Shown: one piece after another, positions 1 to 27,993 of the stretch | How positions within the stretch are numbered: the first letter of the stretch is position 1 | Layout of the letters: each line of letters starts with the position of its first letter | Origin: Lingula anatina | Lineage: Eukaryota > Brachiopoda > Lingulata > Lingulida > Lingulidae | Assembly (NCBI RefSeq): GCF_001039355.2 | Contig: NW_019774225.1 | Coordinates: 266,877 to 319,441, forward strand | DNA: 52,565 bases | Direction of reading: 5' to 3' | Program-made: the position numbers and the translations under genes | The notes under the pieces: generated by a model | Seen by the model: the letters and a program-made list of their open reading frames with translations, nothing else | Database searches by the model: none | What the model was told of the DNA's origin: nothing

Positions 1-351
1 CTTTTTTTTTTCTTTTTTTTTTTTTTTTTTTGCGCTTTTTAGGTCGATACTCATACTTATGTTGTTGGTACGTGGCCTTTTGCTCTCTGCATTGTTTAAA
101 CAAATCACATTAAGAGAAAGAGTACAACATTTTGGGAGTGTGGTAATACCAAGGTATTAAACAATACCTCGCCTCCAGACAATCTTTCTATTAAACGCAG
201 GCCCGTGGAGAGAGGGTTTCAAGGGACTCGAACGAACTGCTCCCTTTAGTCTGGGAAGGGTTCACTCTGAATAGAAAATAAACTGAGTCCATTACATTAA
301 ATTTTATTTTTAATTCATTTTTCATTCGTTAATTAATTAATTCTTTTTCAG

Positions 352-2448
352 AGTGTATCAGACAAAAGTAGTAACACAGGTATGATGATTTTAATTTTAT
401 ACCTATTGTATTGACGTGTGTAAATCATGTTGTTTTACTATTTATATTACAAATGATTTTTTTTATATACATCTAAGTTTAAAACACTAAATGCACTATC
501 CCTAAATATTTGGTAAAAGATATATATGTGCCTCAGCTCATATGATTATTTTATAATTATTAAAAAACGATGTTTCCGAACTTTTTTGGTCGAGTGTATA
601 TGCACAACTAAAAGCGGCGTGCTCAATTCGTATTTCTAAACAAATACATAGAGTAAATTAATTAATTCGTTTCAATTAATTAAAATTAATTAATGATGAT
701 CTATTATAGCCCCAATGAACTTGGTGGCGGACCCTTCCTTTGAAACTGGCACGACTGACTTCTATCAACCATACTACAACTCCTTCACTCCGACCAACGC
801 GATGGCCCACACTGGGCAGTGGTCAGCAAGGGTTAACTGTTCAGGGTCAGGTGGGGTGAAACAGCGGGTCACGTTCCCGAGCGGGTAGGTCTCACTTTAT
901 CTGTTTTATTTCTCTCTGGCCACGAGGGGTCGCTGTACCCTAGGTTCTAGATTTCGGTATTGCCTGCTCCATCTTGATTTCACATATAACCAACATCAGC
1001 AATACCGACTCTAGCCACCACCGGCATACTAGGGGCGTGTTCGACAAAAATATGCCTTATTATTTATTTTTCAATTAACATCTTTAATACAGTAAATTAA
1101 AATTAAATAAAGCAAAATTAAATCTGTTTTTTGTTTCATTTTTGACTAATGACATTCAACTGCTGATTCACTGGGGAGTAAATCATTTGTTTGACGGACA
1201 CTCAAAATTGCCACTATTCGTCAGGGGCACTGAAAAGCTATCACGTGGAAAGGTATAGTGTCCTGACACTCGGGGTAAGGTCCCTGTAGCCTAGTCGGTC
1301 GTATGATATTGAAAAAAAAAATGTCTTGTTATAAAACGGAAAACAGACACAATGTTTTGTTACTGTTTTTTTTTAGGTCAAAGTTAAATAATGTTTATTT
1401 TAAAGTTTGTTTGCATTTATTTACAGAACTAGATTCCTCACAGCTTCCTTGTGGAGTATCGCTAACGGCGTTACCTCGCCAGAATCAAGCTCCTACTCTC
1501 TCTATTTGGACCTCCTGGTGAGTTTAAAATTTGCGTTACACCTTTAAATAGCAAAATATTTCTCTCAATCATTGCATTCTCTTATGAAACCCCCTTTTTT
1601 AGTTTTAAGTCACGTTTATCATGCATAAGACAGATAGAAGCTGGTGAATTTCACAAGTGACTGTAAGAATTACAAATTTAGAAGACGAAAACGAATTTAT
1701 AGATTGTCATTTTTCAATTAGACAAAATGGTATTTTGAATAGTGTTAGTACAGGAACGTTTACCATGATAGATACCTATCAATGTAAACTTGGAAAATCT
1801 GACCGTCTTCCAGAAGACCCAGAAGACGGCCTAAATCCGCCCCTGATGGTAAAAAGGAAATTTATGAAATTTCAGGGAAAACGTACATATACGAAAACGT
1901 GTACATAAAAGACAAAAATGCATTGTGTATGTATACCTTTAAGCAAAGTACGTGCACGAGTTTCCCTTGTCTGGCTATTACCGGGAAGTAGTCACTGTGT
2001 GTGCAGTAAAAAAGCTATTAAGGGCCCCGTAAGTCGAAAGCATCGCGTATTGCGAATAGCGATATCACATAGAGGCGACAATGTTTTATATGGGGCGAGT
2101 ATGGGCGAGTTATGGAATCGAAACGCTTGCGCCCGTTGCTTTCGAGTTACGGGGCCCTGATAACACCAGGGGGGTACAAATCGTGTACCAGCCAAAAGAT
2201 AAAATCAAATAAATTTTGAAACTATATTTATCATAATTCTTCTTCATATATCCCTACAGCTCAGCGATGACACTTGGATGTATGGAAGAATCGCCAGCTT
2301 CACCCCCGGGACTTCTGCCACGTGGGAACAGGGCGTGGTGACGGTCACCTCGGAGGTGGACATAAACTATGCTTACGTCTATGGCTTGTGTAGATATCGC
2401 ACTGGGGAGGCATACTTTGATGACATGGTAGTTACTGCTAGTCCGTAA
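352..2448 (+). CDS. Carbohydrate-binding-like domain protein, 3' part (partial)
   Basis: Four exons join in frame: 352-379, 710-884, 1427-1517 and 2260-2448 (stop TAA at 2446-2448). Together they give 483 nt and 160 residues plus stop, each bounded by AG and GT. The first visible exon is only 28 nt and encodes a Ser/Asn-rich linker; its acceptor lies 3' of a T-rich tract, so more exons should lie left of the window. The rest forms one compact module that opens with NLVADPSFE, continues with a GQWSARV strand and ends with AYFDDMVV just before the stop. This pattern (an N-terminal NxxxDPSFE motif, a central W, and a closing FDD strand) is typical of the CBM4/9-type, galactose-binding-like jelly-roll fold that binds sugars. 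The host protein, and whether it carries a catalytic domain upstream, cannot be seen. The family call is by motif only. Confidence 0.6.
2021..2158. mobile_element. Short inverted-repeat (MITE-like) element in an intron
   Basis: The 22-bp arms 2021-2042 and 2137-2158 are inverted copies of each other with one mismatch, starting AGGGCCCCGTAA. The enclosed 94 bp are GC-richer than the flanks and carry no credible gene. The element lies in the last intron (1518-2259) of the carbohydrate-binding-like gene. No clear target-site duplication is visible at the ends, so the transposon superfamily is open. Confidence 0.5.
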
Positions 2449-2753
2449 GCACTGCTAAAAAATGAACATGATATTCCATTTTTGCGAGTGTAAAATATAT
2501 TTGGAGTATTAGGAACGCCAAATGTCCCAAAGCGAGTACTGCTCAGAAGTCATGCAAGTCCCTTCAAAATTGTCAAGCAAGTCCCTTGAAAATTGCCAAG
2601 GTCAAATTGGCAGTATTACCGGCAATATAGGTTTTCCTAATTGGTTAGAAGGTGCAAATTGTTCCGAAAGGATAAGTAATTATATGTCGACTTACAAAAT
2701 ATTGGCTCATTCAGTTTGCTTAGCAGTCTTCAATATTTATTACTTTATATTTA

Positions 2754-2759
2754 AATAAA
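2754..2759 (+). terminator. Candidate poly(A) signal of the carbohydrate-binding-like gene
   Basis: An AATAAA hexamer lies 306 nt after the stop codon at 2448 on the same strand, in AT-rich sequence with no competing exon. It is a plausible 3' end for that gene, but the hexamer is common in AT-rich DNA and no transcript evidence is available. Confidence 0.3.
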
Positions 2760-5250
2760 ATTTATAAACAATCATTACATTTGCAATTATGGAAATGGTT
2801 TGAAACGATATTGAGGGACACCTTGAAAATTATATTTGCCATCTGAAAGCAAATTTCATTTTAAAAGATTCAGTGAACTGTCTGAGAACGACGCTCATAT
2901 TATATTGTTATTACTGCGCGTAACATAGGCTGCTACTTCAATCAGTCCTTTGTCTCCATCAGTGAGTGTCTATGCGACGCCGTGCTATACGATTTATTTC
3001 ACCATTTCTTTTTCATTTTTATAACATGCAATTCTAGCATATTTAGGCCTACAGTTCGTTTGGTCGACGAATGGTCTACAAATTCCATATAATTGGGTTC
3101 TTAATCTCTGTTCTCTGTAATTACCACTACATTTTTTTATTTTTATTTTGTGAGCACTAGGGTTTATAAGTTAGAAGTATTGACTCAATGAATGATGTTA
3201 TGTTTCAAAGCGTTGAAAAATATGATAGTTGAAAAATGTAAAATACAATGGTGTTTAGTCCGCTTTTGACACAAGTCTTGAAAACGCATCACTGGTACGC
3301 TTTTTATGCATGTAAATGCAGCTTAAAAAAAACCGATATTGATCTTTACGTAAAAAGTATAGAAAGGAAGATCAAATTCCAATTCAACAGAGCTTCCTAT
3401 TCATTCAATATCTCCTTTCACAAGTAAAACAGAACACGTTTTGGTGATTTTCCTGCTGTGGCTATTTGAATAAAGCGCTTTTTATCAATTTTGCGCACAC
3501 AATTATAAAACCCTCGCTTGTAATGCTATTTTTAACATTTGTCATAACTTTTCTTTTAAACTACGATGTTTGTACATTGAAAATCAATCAATTGAGGCGA
3601 TTGTTCCCAGGTTATAATTATATGTTTTGAATTCACATGTGATTATACCATATCCTGTTAATCGTTTTCGTACATCTCATTCCTTCTGTATGGATTTTAA
3701 CCGGACGTTGATGTCTTGAATGGCCATGTCGAAAAAACTAGTGAAGACATCAAAACATCAATATTTCTTTAGTGATTAATTCCTCTGTAATTATATTGTG
3801 AATGTTAATTGTACAATGAAATGGTTCAATCCTTTCTATAGAAGTAAACCTCAATTTTGATGTGGTTGCTATGTTCTATTAAAAAGAACCTGTCATGCTA
3901 CATGTACCTCTGGTTTATTGCCCTTTTTTTCGTGTTGGGAAGCAGTAAAGTCCATTTTAACCCCAAAACTTCTAGTTGGCCAGTTTTAGCTGTTCTTTCT
4001 GGGGGGATAAAAACTCAATTTTGGGGTGTTAGCTGTGGTGTGTAGTACTTCCCAGAACCTGCCACACGTACTCTGATTTATGACCCTCTTTGTACTGGGA
4101 TGCAATATATTCATTTCAAAACCACTAGGCTCAAATGCGCCAGTTTTTACTACATGAAAAATTGTGCACTTTGTGGTTGCTGATACTTTTTCACTTAAAG
4201 GAATCGACTTTTCGATTATTATAACTAAAATTGTAACTACTTTTTAAACGAGATAACGGCAAATAATTATTGGCATAAGTTCGGTCATACTTGATTATTC
4301 TTTACACGTAGAGATGTTATCTTGAATACCGTTTAGACTATCTTTCCTCTTTACATATCCATTCTGTCCGACTATTTTATTTACCCTACTTTCATCAAAA
4401 ACAAAGAATATGCTTTTCCTTTTTTTATTGAGATTTTATGTACAATCTTTTTCATCATTTTACAAACATAATGAAATACAAAGGTAATGACAATTTAAGA
4501 CATTACCACTTCAGGTGACAAAAACTTTTTCTTAGAATCTCTAAAACCGAACCGCGCATTCCCCATTGTCAAATACTCATGCTACAGAATACATTTTTGT
4601 AACAACCTTTTTTCAAAGCTTCTACTTGTACTGTGTACATGGTCAATCACTTCAATAGAGGTTATTTACAAATATATCATTTCCTCGTATAAATAAGATT
4701 TACAATTACGAAAAAAACTAAGGATGGAAACCACACTGGCACTGCTGCTGTTCATTACAAGCTTGAAGACGAGCAAATCCGGAGACAAGTGTGCTGTTCG
4801 AGTTCTCTTCATTAAACAATTAAGACATACCCAAGTTCAACTTTCTTAAATATAAACCACATAAATGATCTTATTAGTTTTTGATGATATACGAAGAACA
4901 AGAACTTAAGTGTGATAGCTATGTGAACTTTAAAAACTAGTGATTTCCCGTCTTCAGCGGAAGTTTCACGCCGGTTCTCTCACCGTCTACAACACACTAA
5001 TTTTACACTTCAAATGTGATTTTAAGCTTCTTCTGCTGTGGAACGGTAATTATTCACAAATTTCACACACCCGTTTCAATTTATTCTGCTCAAGTTTCAT
5101 CAGTAACAAGTATCCAACTCTTTTTTTTTTCAGAAAAAAAAAATCACTTCAACTGCTTGAAACGAAACATATCAAGACGTAAAAATCAAAATAGTTTCAT
5201 TCATTGAGTAACTACCATATCTAGCGTCTACTAAAAGAAAAGCATACATA
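2760..5250. other. Intergenic stretch, no gene seen
   Basis: About 2.5 kb between the two converging genes. Open frames here are short (under 85 codons), AT-rich and without recognisable motifs or splice context. I see no RNA gene and no transposon ends in it. Confidence 0.6.
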
Positions 5251-5274
5251 TCCTTTGTCCTCAAAATATTAACT

Positions 5275-5280
5275 TTTATT
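5275..5280 (-). terminator. Candidate poly(A) signal of RPB1
   Basis: The minus strand reads AATAAA here, about 690 nt after the RPB1 stop codon at 5966. The intervening AT-rich stretch 5281-5965 has no other gene and would be the 3' UTR. Another T-rich TTTATT site near 4424 could act as a more distal signal. Judged by position only. Confidence 0.35.
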
Positions 5281-5965
5281 GCCTTTCATCGGATCATGTA
5301 TTATAATAAAATATAATTTACTCAGGTCCTGGTGCTTTTTTTGTTTGATACATTTCACCACTTTTTTTCCAAAGAAAATCAGTACATAATTTTCATTCCT
5401 CAAATGACTATACCAAAGTTGCTCACAACATACTGAATACAAAATATATACAATGTGACTCAAGCAATATACACAGCTCAGTTCAGTATGAAGAATAATA
5501 AACGGTCCTCCACTTCCTTGCTGAAAACTTCATTTCATGAAGTTTGTTAACTCAACTTCAGTTCCAAGTGCACAGCCAATTTAATCAACTGAAATAGTTA
5601 TCTAAAAACGACCTTGCCGTGCTAGGCACTGGGCTATTAAGCCTCCTCAACGCGTGCCCATCTGCATATTTACACTCTGTCTAATTCTGTTCTCTGTGAA
5701 GCACTCAAAATCCATGCAAATTGTTCCTTTTGCGAGAGTCCATCATGTTTTGAGTACTTCTCAAAGCAGCATTTTTTTATCAAAGAAAAAAAATGTTCCA
5801 CTTCAAATGGTTATTCACAACCACCGACAAGTATCAAGTTCAAACAGAATGTCCAGTTCTTCTCTGCCTTGATCCTGTTCTGTCGAACTTAGCAAAACCA
5901 AAGCAGTGCCAGTGATAACATAACACAAGATGACCAACGTGTTGGTCAGTAAGATCCAGCAGTTC

Positions 5966-21161
<15,196 letters not shown>

Positions 21162-21733
21162 TTTGCTTTTGCGTCACGATGTCGACGTGCGAACAAATTT
21201 GATCTTTCTCGACACGATCTGTCGCTTAATCCGTTTTTCCTGGGATCAATGAGGTCCTGGGACCTCTACAAAAGGAACTGTTATATTGGTGATTTGAATA
21301 AATAAAACTTATTATCAGGAGTAGTTAATAAGGTTCCCCTTTTTTAACTACTTCCTAGCCGAGGGCTCTGTGGGAGCCTTCTGATGATCGTGACCTAGAT
21401 CACACTATTTATAGAGAATTTTATGAGATGCCCGGATGTCAGTCACATGGCGGAAAGCTTTCCCTTTTGAGCCTCATTTTAGAACACGTTTTAATTTGGA
21501 CTAAATATAATGAAAACGAGACTTACACAGTGTTATGATGGCGCTGCATTGTGACGCTAACCAAGAAACGCAATTGAATTATTCATAACACCAACCCGTA
21601 TAATTTGATGTTTCGAAGCTGTGTATACAATTTTAGTCATTAGAAGAATTTAGCTGTGCAAATACGTACTATTGACTTATTTAATTAAATTTCTTCGTTT
21701 TATAATTTTTGTTGACACTGGCCCATCTTGAAA
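21162..21733. promoter_or_regulatory. Divergent intergenic region, probable shared promoter
   Basis: 572 bp separate the RPB1 start codon (minus strand) from the KLHDC10-like start codon (plus strand). Both 5' UTRs and core promoters must lie here unless 5' non-coding exons exist further away. I see no convincing TATA box for either gene at a fixed distance. The half next to RPB1 is richer in CG dinucleotides than the surrounding introns, fitting a housekeeping promoter. Start sites are not mapped. Confidence 0.5.
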
Positions 21734-22498
21734 ATGGAAAAGGAGCCAATCGTGATGGAAGAGAGCAGACCGCAAGTGTGTATACAAAAGGTAGAAGTGC
21801 AAAACCAACGACGTATTAATGATCGTCTGCCCGTGGGAAGAAGCGGTCACGTATGTTTATCGGACAAAGCAAACCTCTACATTTATGGGGGCTACAATCC
21901 GGTAGAAGGTCCTTATTATGCTCAGTTTCCCAATACTATACCAAATACCCCGTCAAGGCAAGTGCTGGCAGAACTTTGGAAATTCAACTACACTACCAAA
22001 AAGTGGGCGGAGGACGTTTCCTCTGATATTCCACGAGCTGCAGCTTCTTCTTGCGGCACAATCGGCAACGGCAAAATTCTAGTATTTGGCGGGACAGTCT
22101 TTCCATTCGGCCATGTCATGAGCAATGATTTGCATTTATACGACATTAAATCAAAAATTTGGTCTAAGGTCTCTACGGTCGGTGTGGGCACCGAAGTCCC
22201 CAATAAGGCGTATGGCCAGAGCATATTTCTGCACGGCAAATACCTCTACGTGTTCGGTGGTGCTGTCAGTTTCTATGCAGAACCTGTATCAGAGCTGCAC
22301 AGGTTAGACTTGAAGACCAAGGAGTGGCAGAGCCTCAGTCCCCGGGGGTTGGCACCCAGGGGGAGATATAAACAGGAGGTGGTCACAGACAGTCACAGGT
22401 CAGTGGCACCCTAAGCTTAGAGGTATCTCTGTATGTGGCAGTACTTGGTTCCTCAAATGCTGCATATATATATAATGCTGCATATATATATATATATA

Positions 22499-22537
<39 letters not shown>

Positions 22538-24120
22538 AGTTGACCACTTTAAAAAAATGAAACATGTTTAGCTCAAAATGTTTAAAAAGAATAAAATAAT
22601 AAAATGTGGAGAAAGGGCAGATGTGCTTTGGTTGCTTTGTCTCTAGTGTTCATATTTACATTTTTAAAAATTCTCTACTGTATTGCTTGGGTATAAACAC
22701 AATCAACAAAGTTAACAATATGTACATTTCCGTTACATCTCTGTAATGGTATCTCTCAAATGGCAATTGGGATTAAAATTAAATAGAAAGTAGGTCAAGA
22801 AAAAATTGAGAAAAAGATAATAAATAGGTAGTTGAAGCCATCCTTGTTCTGTGGGAATCTTCCTTGTATCATTGCAATGTTAGGGCAGATAAAATTGATG
22901 TTTGTTGACCAGCAGTGACAAGGATGGTAGCTGAAATTTATTTTTATTTTGGGTTTTTTAAATATGTGATATTTAACAAGCAGTTAAAGCTTCAGTGCAG
23001 TTGTTTTTTTCTATTTGTTTTAATTTATTATTTATTATTTTTTTGTACTAGCAAGGGTGGACTAGATGCCAAATCCCTTGGTATAAGTGATTTTAGAGTA
23101 AAAAAAGTAAAAGTTTTTTTTTCAGATGAAATCAATTGTAAATTTCTTCCATTTACCAGGCCAATAAAATGCCCAATGTATTTTTCAATTTTTGACATTT
23201 GAAAAGCAATAGGTACAAAAATTCTGATATCCTCAAAATTAGGGTCGTTTGCACTTGTAAACCATCTTTTCAATTTTGCCTGGCCTCACGGTATTTAAAG
23301 CTTTCTGGAATAATTAGAGCTTAATCTTTTTTCATTATGCTGGTCTTGAATAATATATAAAGAAAATACACATTCGTATCACTTTTTCACTTGAATTGGC
23401 TTATAAAAGCAACATGTATGAATAATTCACAGTTATAGCTGTATAGCTGTATGAGAACACAAACCAAGACATATTTGCATTTGAAAGTGATAAACTAATT
23501 TTTTCATGTACTTAAAGCACTGCAAAAGGTATGAAAAGCAAATGGTTGAATAACTCTGTACTTAGTATTTGTATTTGACATGAAAAAAGCTCTTGAATCT
23601 ACAATTGTATATCTGGGCCTACGTGCTTACTGTACATTACTTTCAGAAAAATATAAGTAAATATGATAAGGCGAGTAGTTGATTCAAGCAAGAACTTAAT
23701 TCATATATATATATATTGAAATAATAACTGGAAAGGGTGCTGGGGATTTACTAGTAGTTTGACATACTAGTAGAAATATTAGGAGATTTTAGAAAAAAGC
23801 AGGTGTGTCAAAGGGTGGATTGTAACTACTCTTTGAATATAGTTTTTTGTGCTCTGACAGACCTACAGTACATATACTATCCACATTCAAATTAGAGTGT
23901 GATAAAAAAATGTGCTTTGTCTTTTAAATATCTTTAAAAAGTGAAGTGTTATTTTTAATGTTATCAAGATTATGTTTTAATAAATATGAAGAGATATCAA
24001 CTGCGCATTAAAATTGCTATTACTGGCGATTTGATAGAGCTAAAGACTGGCTTCAAAATGCCAATATAATCCTTTGACTTATGATTCCTGAGTGTACATT
24101 ACCTGGATGAAACGGACATA

Positions 24121-24181
<61 letters not shown>

Positions 24182-24856
24182 CAAGTTACCCATTTAGGTC
24201 TAAATATTGTATTTTATCAGTCATTCAGTCCTTTATGGATTTTTTGGGAAAAAAGGATCATTGGTCTTATTTAGCTGTACAGGTTGATTGAAATTAAAGC
24301 ACCTCTAGATGAACAGTTTTTTCTCCCCCTCAGGTTCTACATCCTAGGAGGCGGCCATCTTCTGGGAGTTGAAGGCTTGGATGTACTGTGTACCTTCTCT
24401 TTTGAAGACAATGCTTGGGAGGAAGTCTCCACGCTCCCAGATAGGCAACATGGCTACCCAATGCCCCGAGCGTGTTTCGCCTGTGTCCAGTGGAGGGACG
24501 ATGTTTATATATTTGGAGGCCGCCATTATGCTGTTCCCCATACAAACCAGGTGTTAGGTGATATCTGGCACCTGTCGCTGAGGTCAATGCAGTGGACAAA
24601 AATGGGGCGAGATTTACCAAAGCCAACTTACTTCCAGAGTGCTGCATCGCCGTATAAAGGACTTGCATATGTGTATGGTGGAGTCATTAATGAGAATACT
24701 AGGACATCAGATTTGTATGAAATCCAAATAGGTGTTCTCAGTCTAGCTGATTTATGTTGGAGAAGACTGGTTGATTTGCATCCTGATCTCTCCTCGTGTG
24801 CCAAACAGCTTGCTGACCTAGGGGTACCTCAAGATTTTATTGAACGGTTATGGTAA
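21734..24856 (+). CDS. KLHDC10: Kelch domain-containing protein 10 homologue
   Basis: Two exons, 21734-22398 and 24334-24856, join in phase (CAC AG|G) to give 1,188 nt and 395 residues, somewhat shorter than the roughly 440-residue human protein. The start ATG at 21734 is the first in frame and gives MEKEPIVMEE. Six kelch blades are visible by their strand-GG signatures: LYIYGGYN near residue 48, ILVFGGT, LYVFGGA, FYILGGG at the exon junction, VYIFGGR and AYVYGGV. The C terminus (LADLCWRRL, then LGVPQDFIERLW) matches the KLHDC10 family end, where the human protein has LGLTQGLIERL, and fits the BC/Cul2-box region. In vertebrates KLHDC10 is a substrate receptor of a Cullin-2 ubiquitin ligase that reads C-terminal degrons, including tails added in ribosome quality control. 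That role here is inferred from homology. It is transcribed divergently from RPB1. Confidence 0.9.
22463..22534. repeat. (AT)n microsatellite
   Basis: Interrupted AT dinucleotide tract in the single intron of the KLHDC10-like gene. Confidence 0.9.
24123..24177. repeat. (AT)n microsatellite
   Basis: Almost uninterrupted AT dinucleotide run about 155 bp upstream of the acceptor of KLHDC10-like exon 2. Confidence 0.95.
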
Positions 24857-25212
24857 ATATTATCTTATATTATTATCCCATATAACAGAAAATCTATGTT
24901 TAATATATATGTATTTTTTACACTTATACCGCATGTTGTGTACCTATTCAGGATTTTTTGTGAAACAGATCTTCTCAATCTTTTTTTTTTCAAACAAATA
25001 TTCTAGAATATGTAGGGATTGTTTTTATTATCCTTTCTTTTAATCTAGAATGGAAAATGTTCGCTGGTGCATGGTGCCACTACATTTTATTGGATTGAAC
25101 TTTCTGTAAAGGGATAGTTAGCAATGGGTATTGATTAAAATTTAAGATATATTCTAGAATGTATATGTTTTTGTAATTTATTAAATTTTTATCTATTTGT
25201 TTTGGGATTGGA

Positions 25213-25218
25213 AATAAA
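25213..25218 (+). terminator. Candidate poly(A) signal of the KLHDC10-like gene
   Basis: AATAAA 357 nt after the stop codon at 24856. Several other AT-rich hexamers follow in the next 1.5 kb, so this is only the nearest candidate. Confidence 0.25.
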
Positions 25219-27199
25219 AATGGTGGCCAGAGGGAAGGATTTGTTGATAAAAATATAGATTTGGTCGCCTTTTTGGGTTGATCTACCTGGTATCCTTATC
25301 TTATAGACAGTAATCACTAGATTCTGCTAGGATTTCTATTGATATTTTAGCAAATGTGAAACATAAACTATAGGGGCTATGTGAAAAGAAAAATGTAAAA
25401 TGTTTAATTTTTTGTGTCATATTTATCCCTGATTTGATTTAAAGATTTGGTTTGGATGTAATCATTTCAAAGTAATTTATTGACGATAAATTTTATCTTC
25501 GGTTGCAATCAACTAATGCCAAATGTTGTTCTTAATGAACAAGTTATTAATTCGCAACTGTTACAGCTATTTAAAACCTGCAAACAGAGAGTGATGATTG
25601 TAATGCTGATATTTCTGAAGGGTGGTAATATAGTTGACAGTCCACCATGAATAATTTTTCTTTGAGGTTGTTATTAATGAAATTTTTCAAGTATGTATAC
25701 TAGTGTATTAGACAGACTCAATTGAATATGTCATTTTTTTAAAGAATAATGAATGCAGTTTACTGCTGTGGGTTTAATTTTTCAATTTTGTCAAAGGGCA
25801 ATATATTATCAAGGGATCCTATTTATTTATGAGGATGTAAATGTGCCAAAAAAATTGATCCTGAAGGTTCTAGCAGATGTTGGTTATTAAAAATATTTCG
25901 ACTTTTTAAAGTTAAATTTGTTAGGTTATGGATAATATAAGTATAAAAGGAGTTGAATTTTTTTCCCCAAAGTTTATCTGTGTTCCTCTCTTTGCTATAG
26001 CCATATCAGGCATGTTTTTAAAGGACGCATTTATACACGATATAAATGGTCGTGTCTGATCTTATCTGACACAAATTATATTCTAGCTGTTGAATTGGTG
26101 TCAGGTTATTTCATAAGATCAAATATCCTAGTTAAATTTATATCTATGTTTTAGCACACATCAAAAGTGTATAATATTTAATAAATATGTGGTGCTTATA
26201 AAAATGTATATTAAATTTATGTAATAGGAAATGACATTAGATTACTAGTCAGAGCAGATGAAATAATGCACTAAAGACAAAATAGGAATGGTCATTTTCC
26301 GTTTTTAGAAACTAATTGCTAGTCAGACATTATTTCTTTATGCAAGAATTGTAATTTTGAACAGAAATGTACTCACTTAAATTTAAAAGTCTGCTCCCAT
26401 AGCAACGGATACTTGTTTAAATATAATTAACTTAAATCCTGTTTTTAAGGATCTTGCTGTAACTATCAAAGAGAATATGAAAATAAATATCATTCAATAT
26501 TTTTTGCTTATTTTGAGCAAATTTGCAATTTCCAAAAATTGCATCTATCCTAGCTATAGTTATATCATAATTTACCTTAAGTGTCTATTTTGTTCCTTCT
26601 TTCATCAGTATTATTTATTTTGATTTTATTTATTTAAAATTATATATACATATATGTTTGCACTGCTTTAAGTGAAATAAATAAATGGTTATTTTATTTT
26701 TATTTATTTATTTTTAAGAACTTCGTAGCAAGAGTAATTCATATAGCTGAATAATAGATGGTGAGTCATGTTGAATTTATCACGCGTATTTATAATCTGT
26801 GAGCTTTGTGTGACCACGCCTATTTTATCTTGCTCTTATGTGAAAAGAGCCCAGAAAAGGCACACCGAAAACGAGACTGTTGACCTCACACCCAAGGAAG
26901 CCATTTTACCTGACAGGTAGCGCGTCAATGAAAGGTTTATTTTATAGCGATCATTTGGGAATTTTTGTCAATAGGTGACACCGGTACACTTAGAAATAGT
27001 GAATTCAAACAGGGAAATGCCCAAGAAGTAGAGTAGATCGTTCCAGTTTCCAGCAGATCACGTCAAATTTCGAGCCCGCCGTGCCAGGTGTCATAAAGTT
27101 TTGGGTCGTGATTCACACAGGTCTTGAGTACGTCAACTGTGAAAAAGTTTTCTGTATCTTAAAAGTTTATTCGGAACTTAGCAGAACAACTAGCAGAAG
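25219..27199. other. 3' UTR/intergenic stretch, no gene seen
   Basis: About 2 kb between the KLHDC10-like gene and PDCD10, without an open frame worth calling. The last few hundred bases are GC-richer and contain the 5' UTR and promoter of PDCD10 by position. Confidence 0.55.
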
Positions 27200-27954
27200 A
27201 TGACCATGGGGGATGAAGCGCTGTTTGCCTCCATGGTGATGCCGGTGGTGTTTGGACCTATTTTAGAAAAGGTGAGAATTTCATTTAAAAAAATAAATAG
27301 ATAGATAAATAAATTAGAAAATAATTAAATAAGTTGTTGTCAGTAATTTTTGTAGTTTGAATGATGATACTGTAACACTTTTCATTAAAAGTTTCGAAGA
27401 TACATGTGTGATTATTTATACTGTTTACATTTTGTGATATTAACAGTGACACTTTGGTTGTACATAGTCATGATATTACTGTATGTCTCTGTCATAGTTA
27501 ACTGTGAGCGGAGATAGAAAATTATTGCTTCTGATAGTTCTGTTGAAAATGAAATGCTGATTCAACTTATATGAACGTTGTCAATCTTGATAAGAAAAAA
27601 TACTAGTATTGTAAATTTACACTGTTGAAAAAAGATTACAACAGTAACAACTTGTATTTTATTGCACTGCAGTCTTTAGTAATTGCTCCAGTCGATTTTA
27701 AATTACTTTTTAAAGCTAAGTGTACTTCATAGTCACAAATATACAATGGATTCCTTGCCTTGAAAACCTTTTGCATTTATGTTTTACTTAATGATCCTAT
27801 CAGTATAGCATTAGAGCCTTAGCTTCAGAAGATCTCTGATACATAAGTGGTGACTCAATAATTTTGGGAGACCTCTGTAACTTTTATCATAATGGAGATC
27901 AACTTTGAAAGCAAGAATACCATTTGTTATAATAGTAGTATTTTAATCTCCTCC

Positions 27955-27993
<39 letters not shown>

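Noticed and set aside
1657-2160. Two consecutive short plus-strand frames of about 80 codons
   Set aside because: They lie in an intron of the carbohydrate-binding-like gene, lack motifs, and the second is largely the inverted-repeat element 2021-2158.
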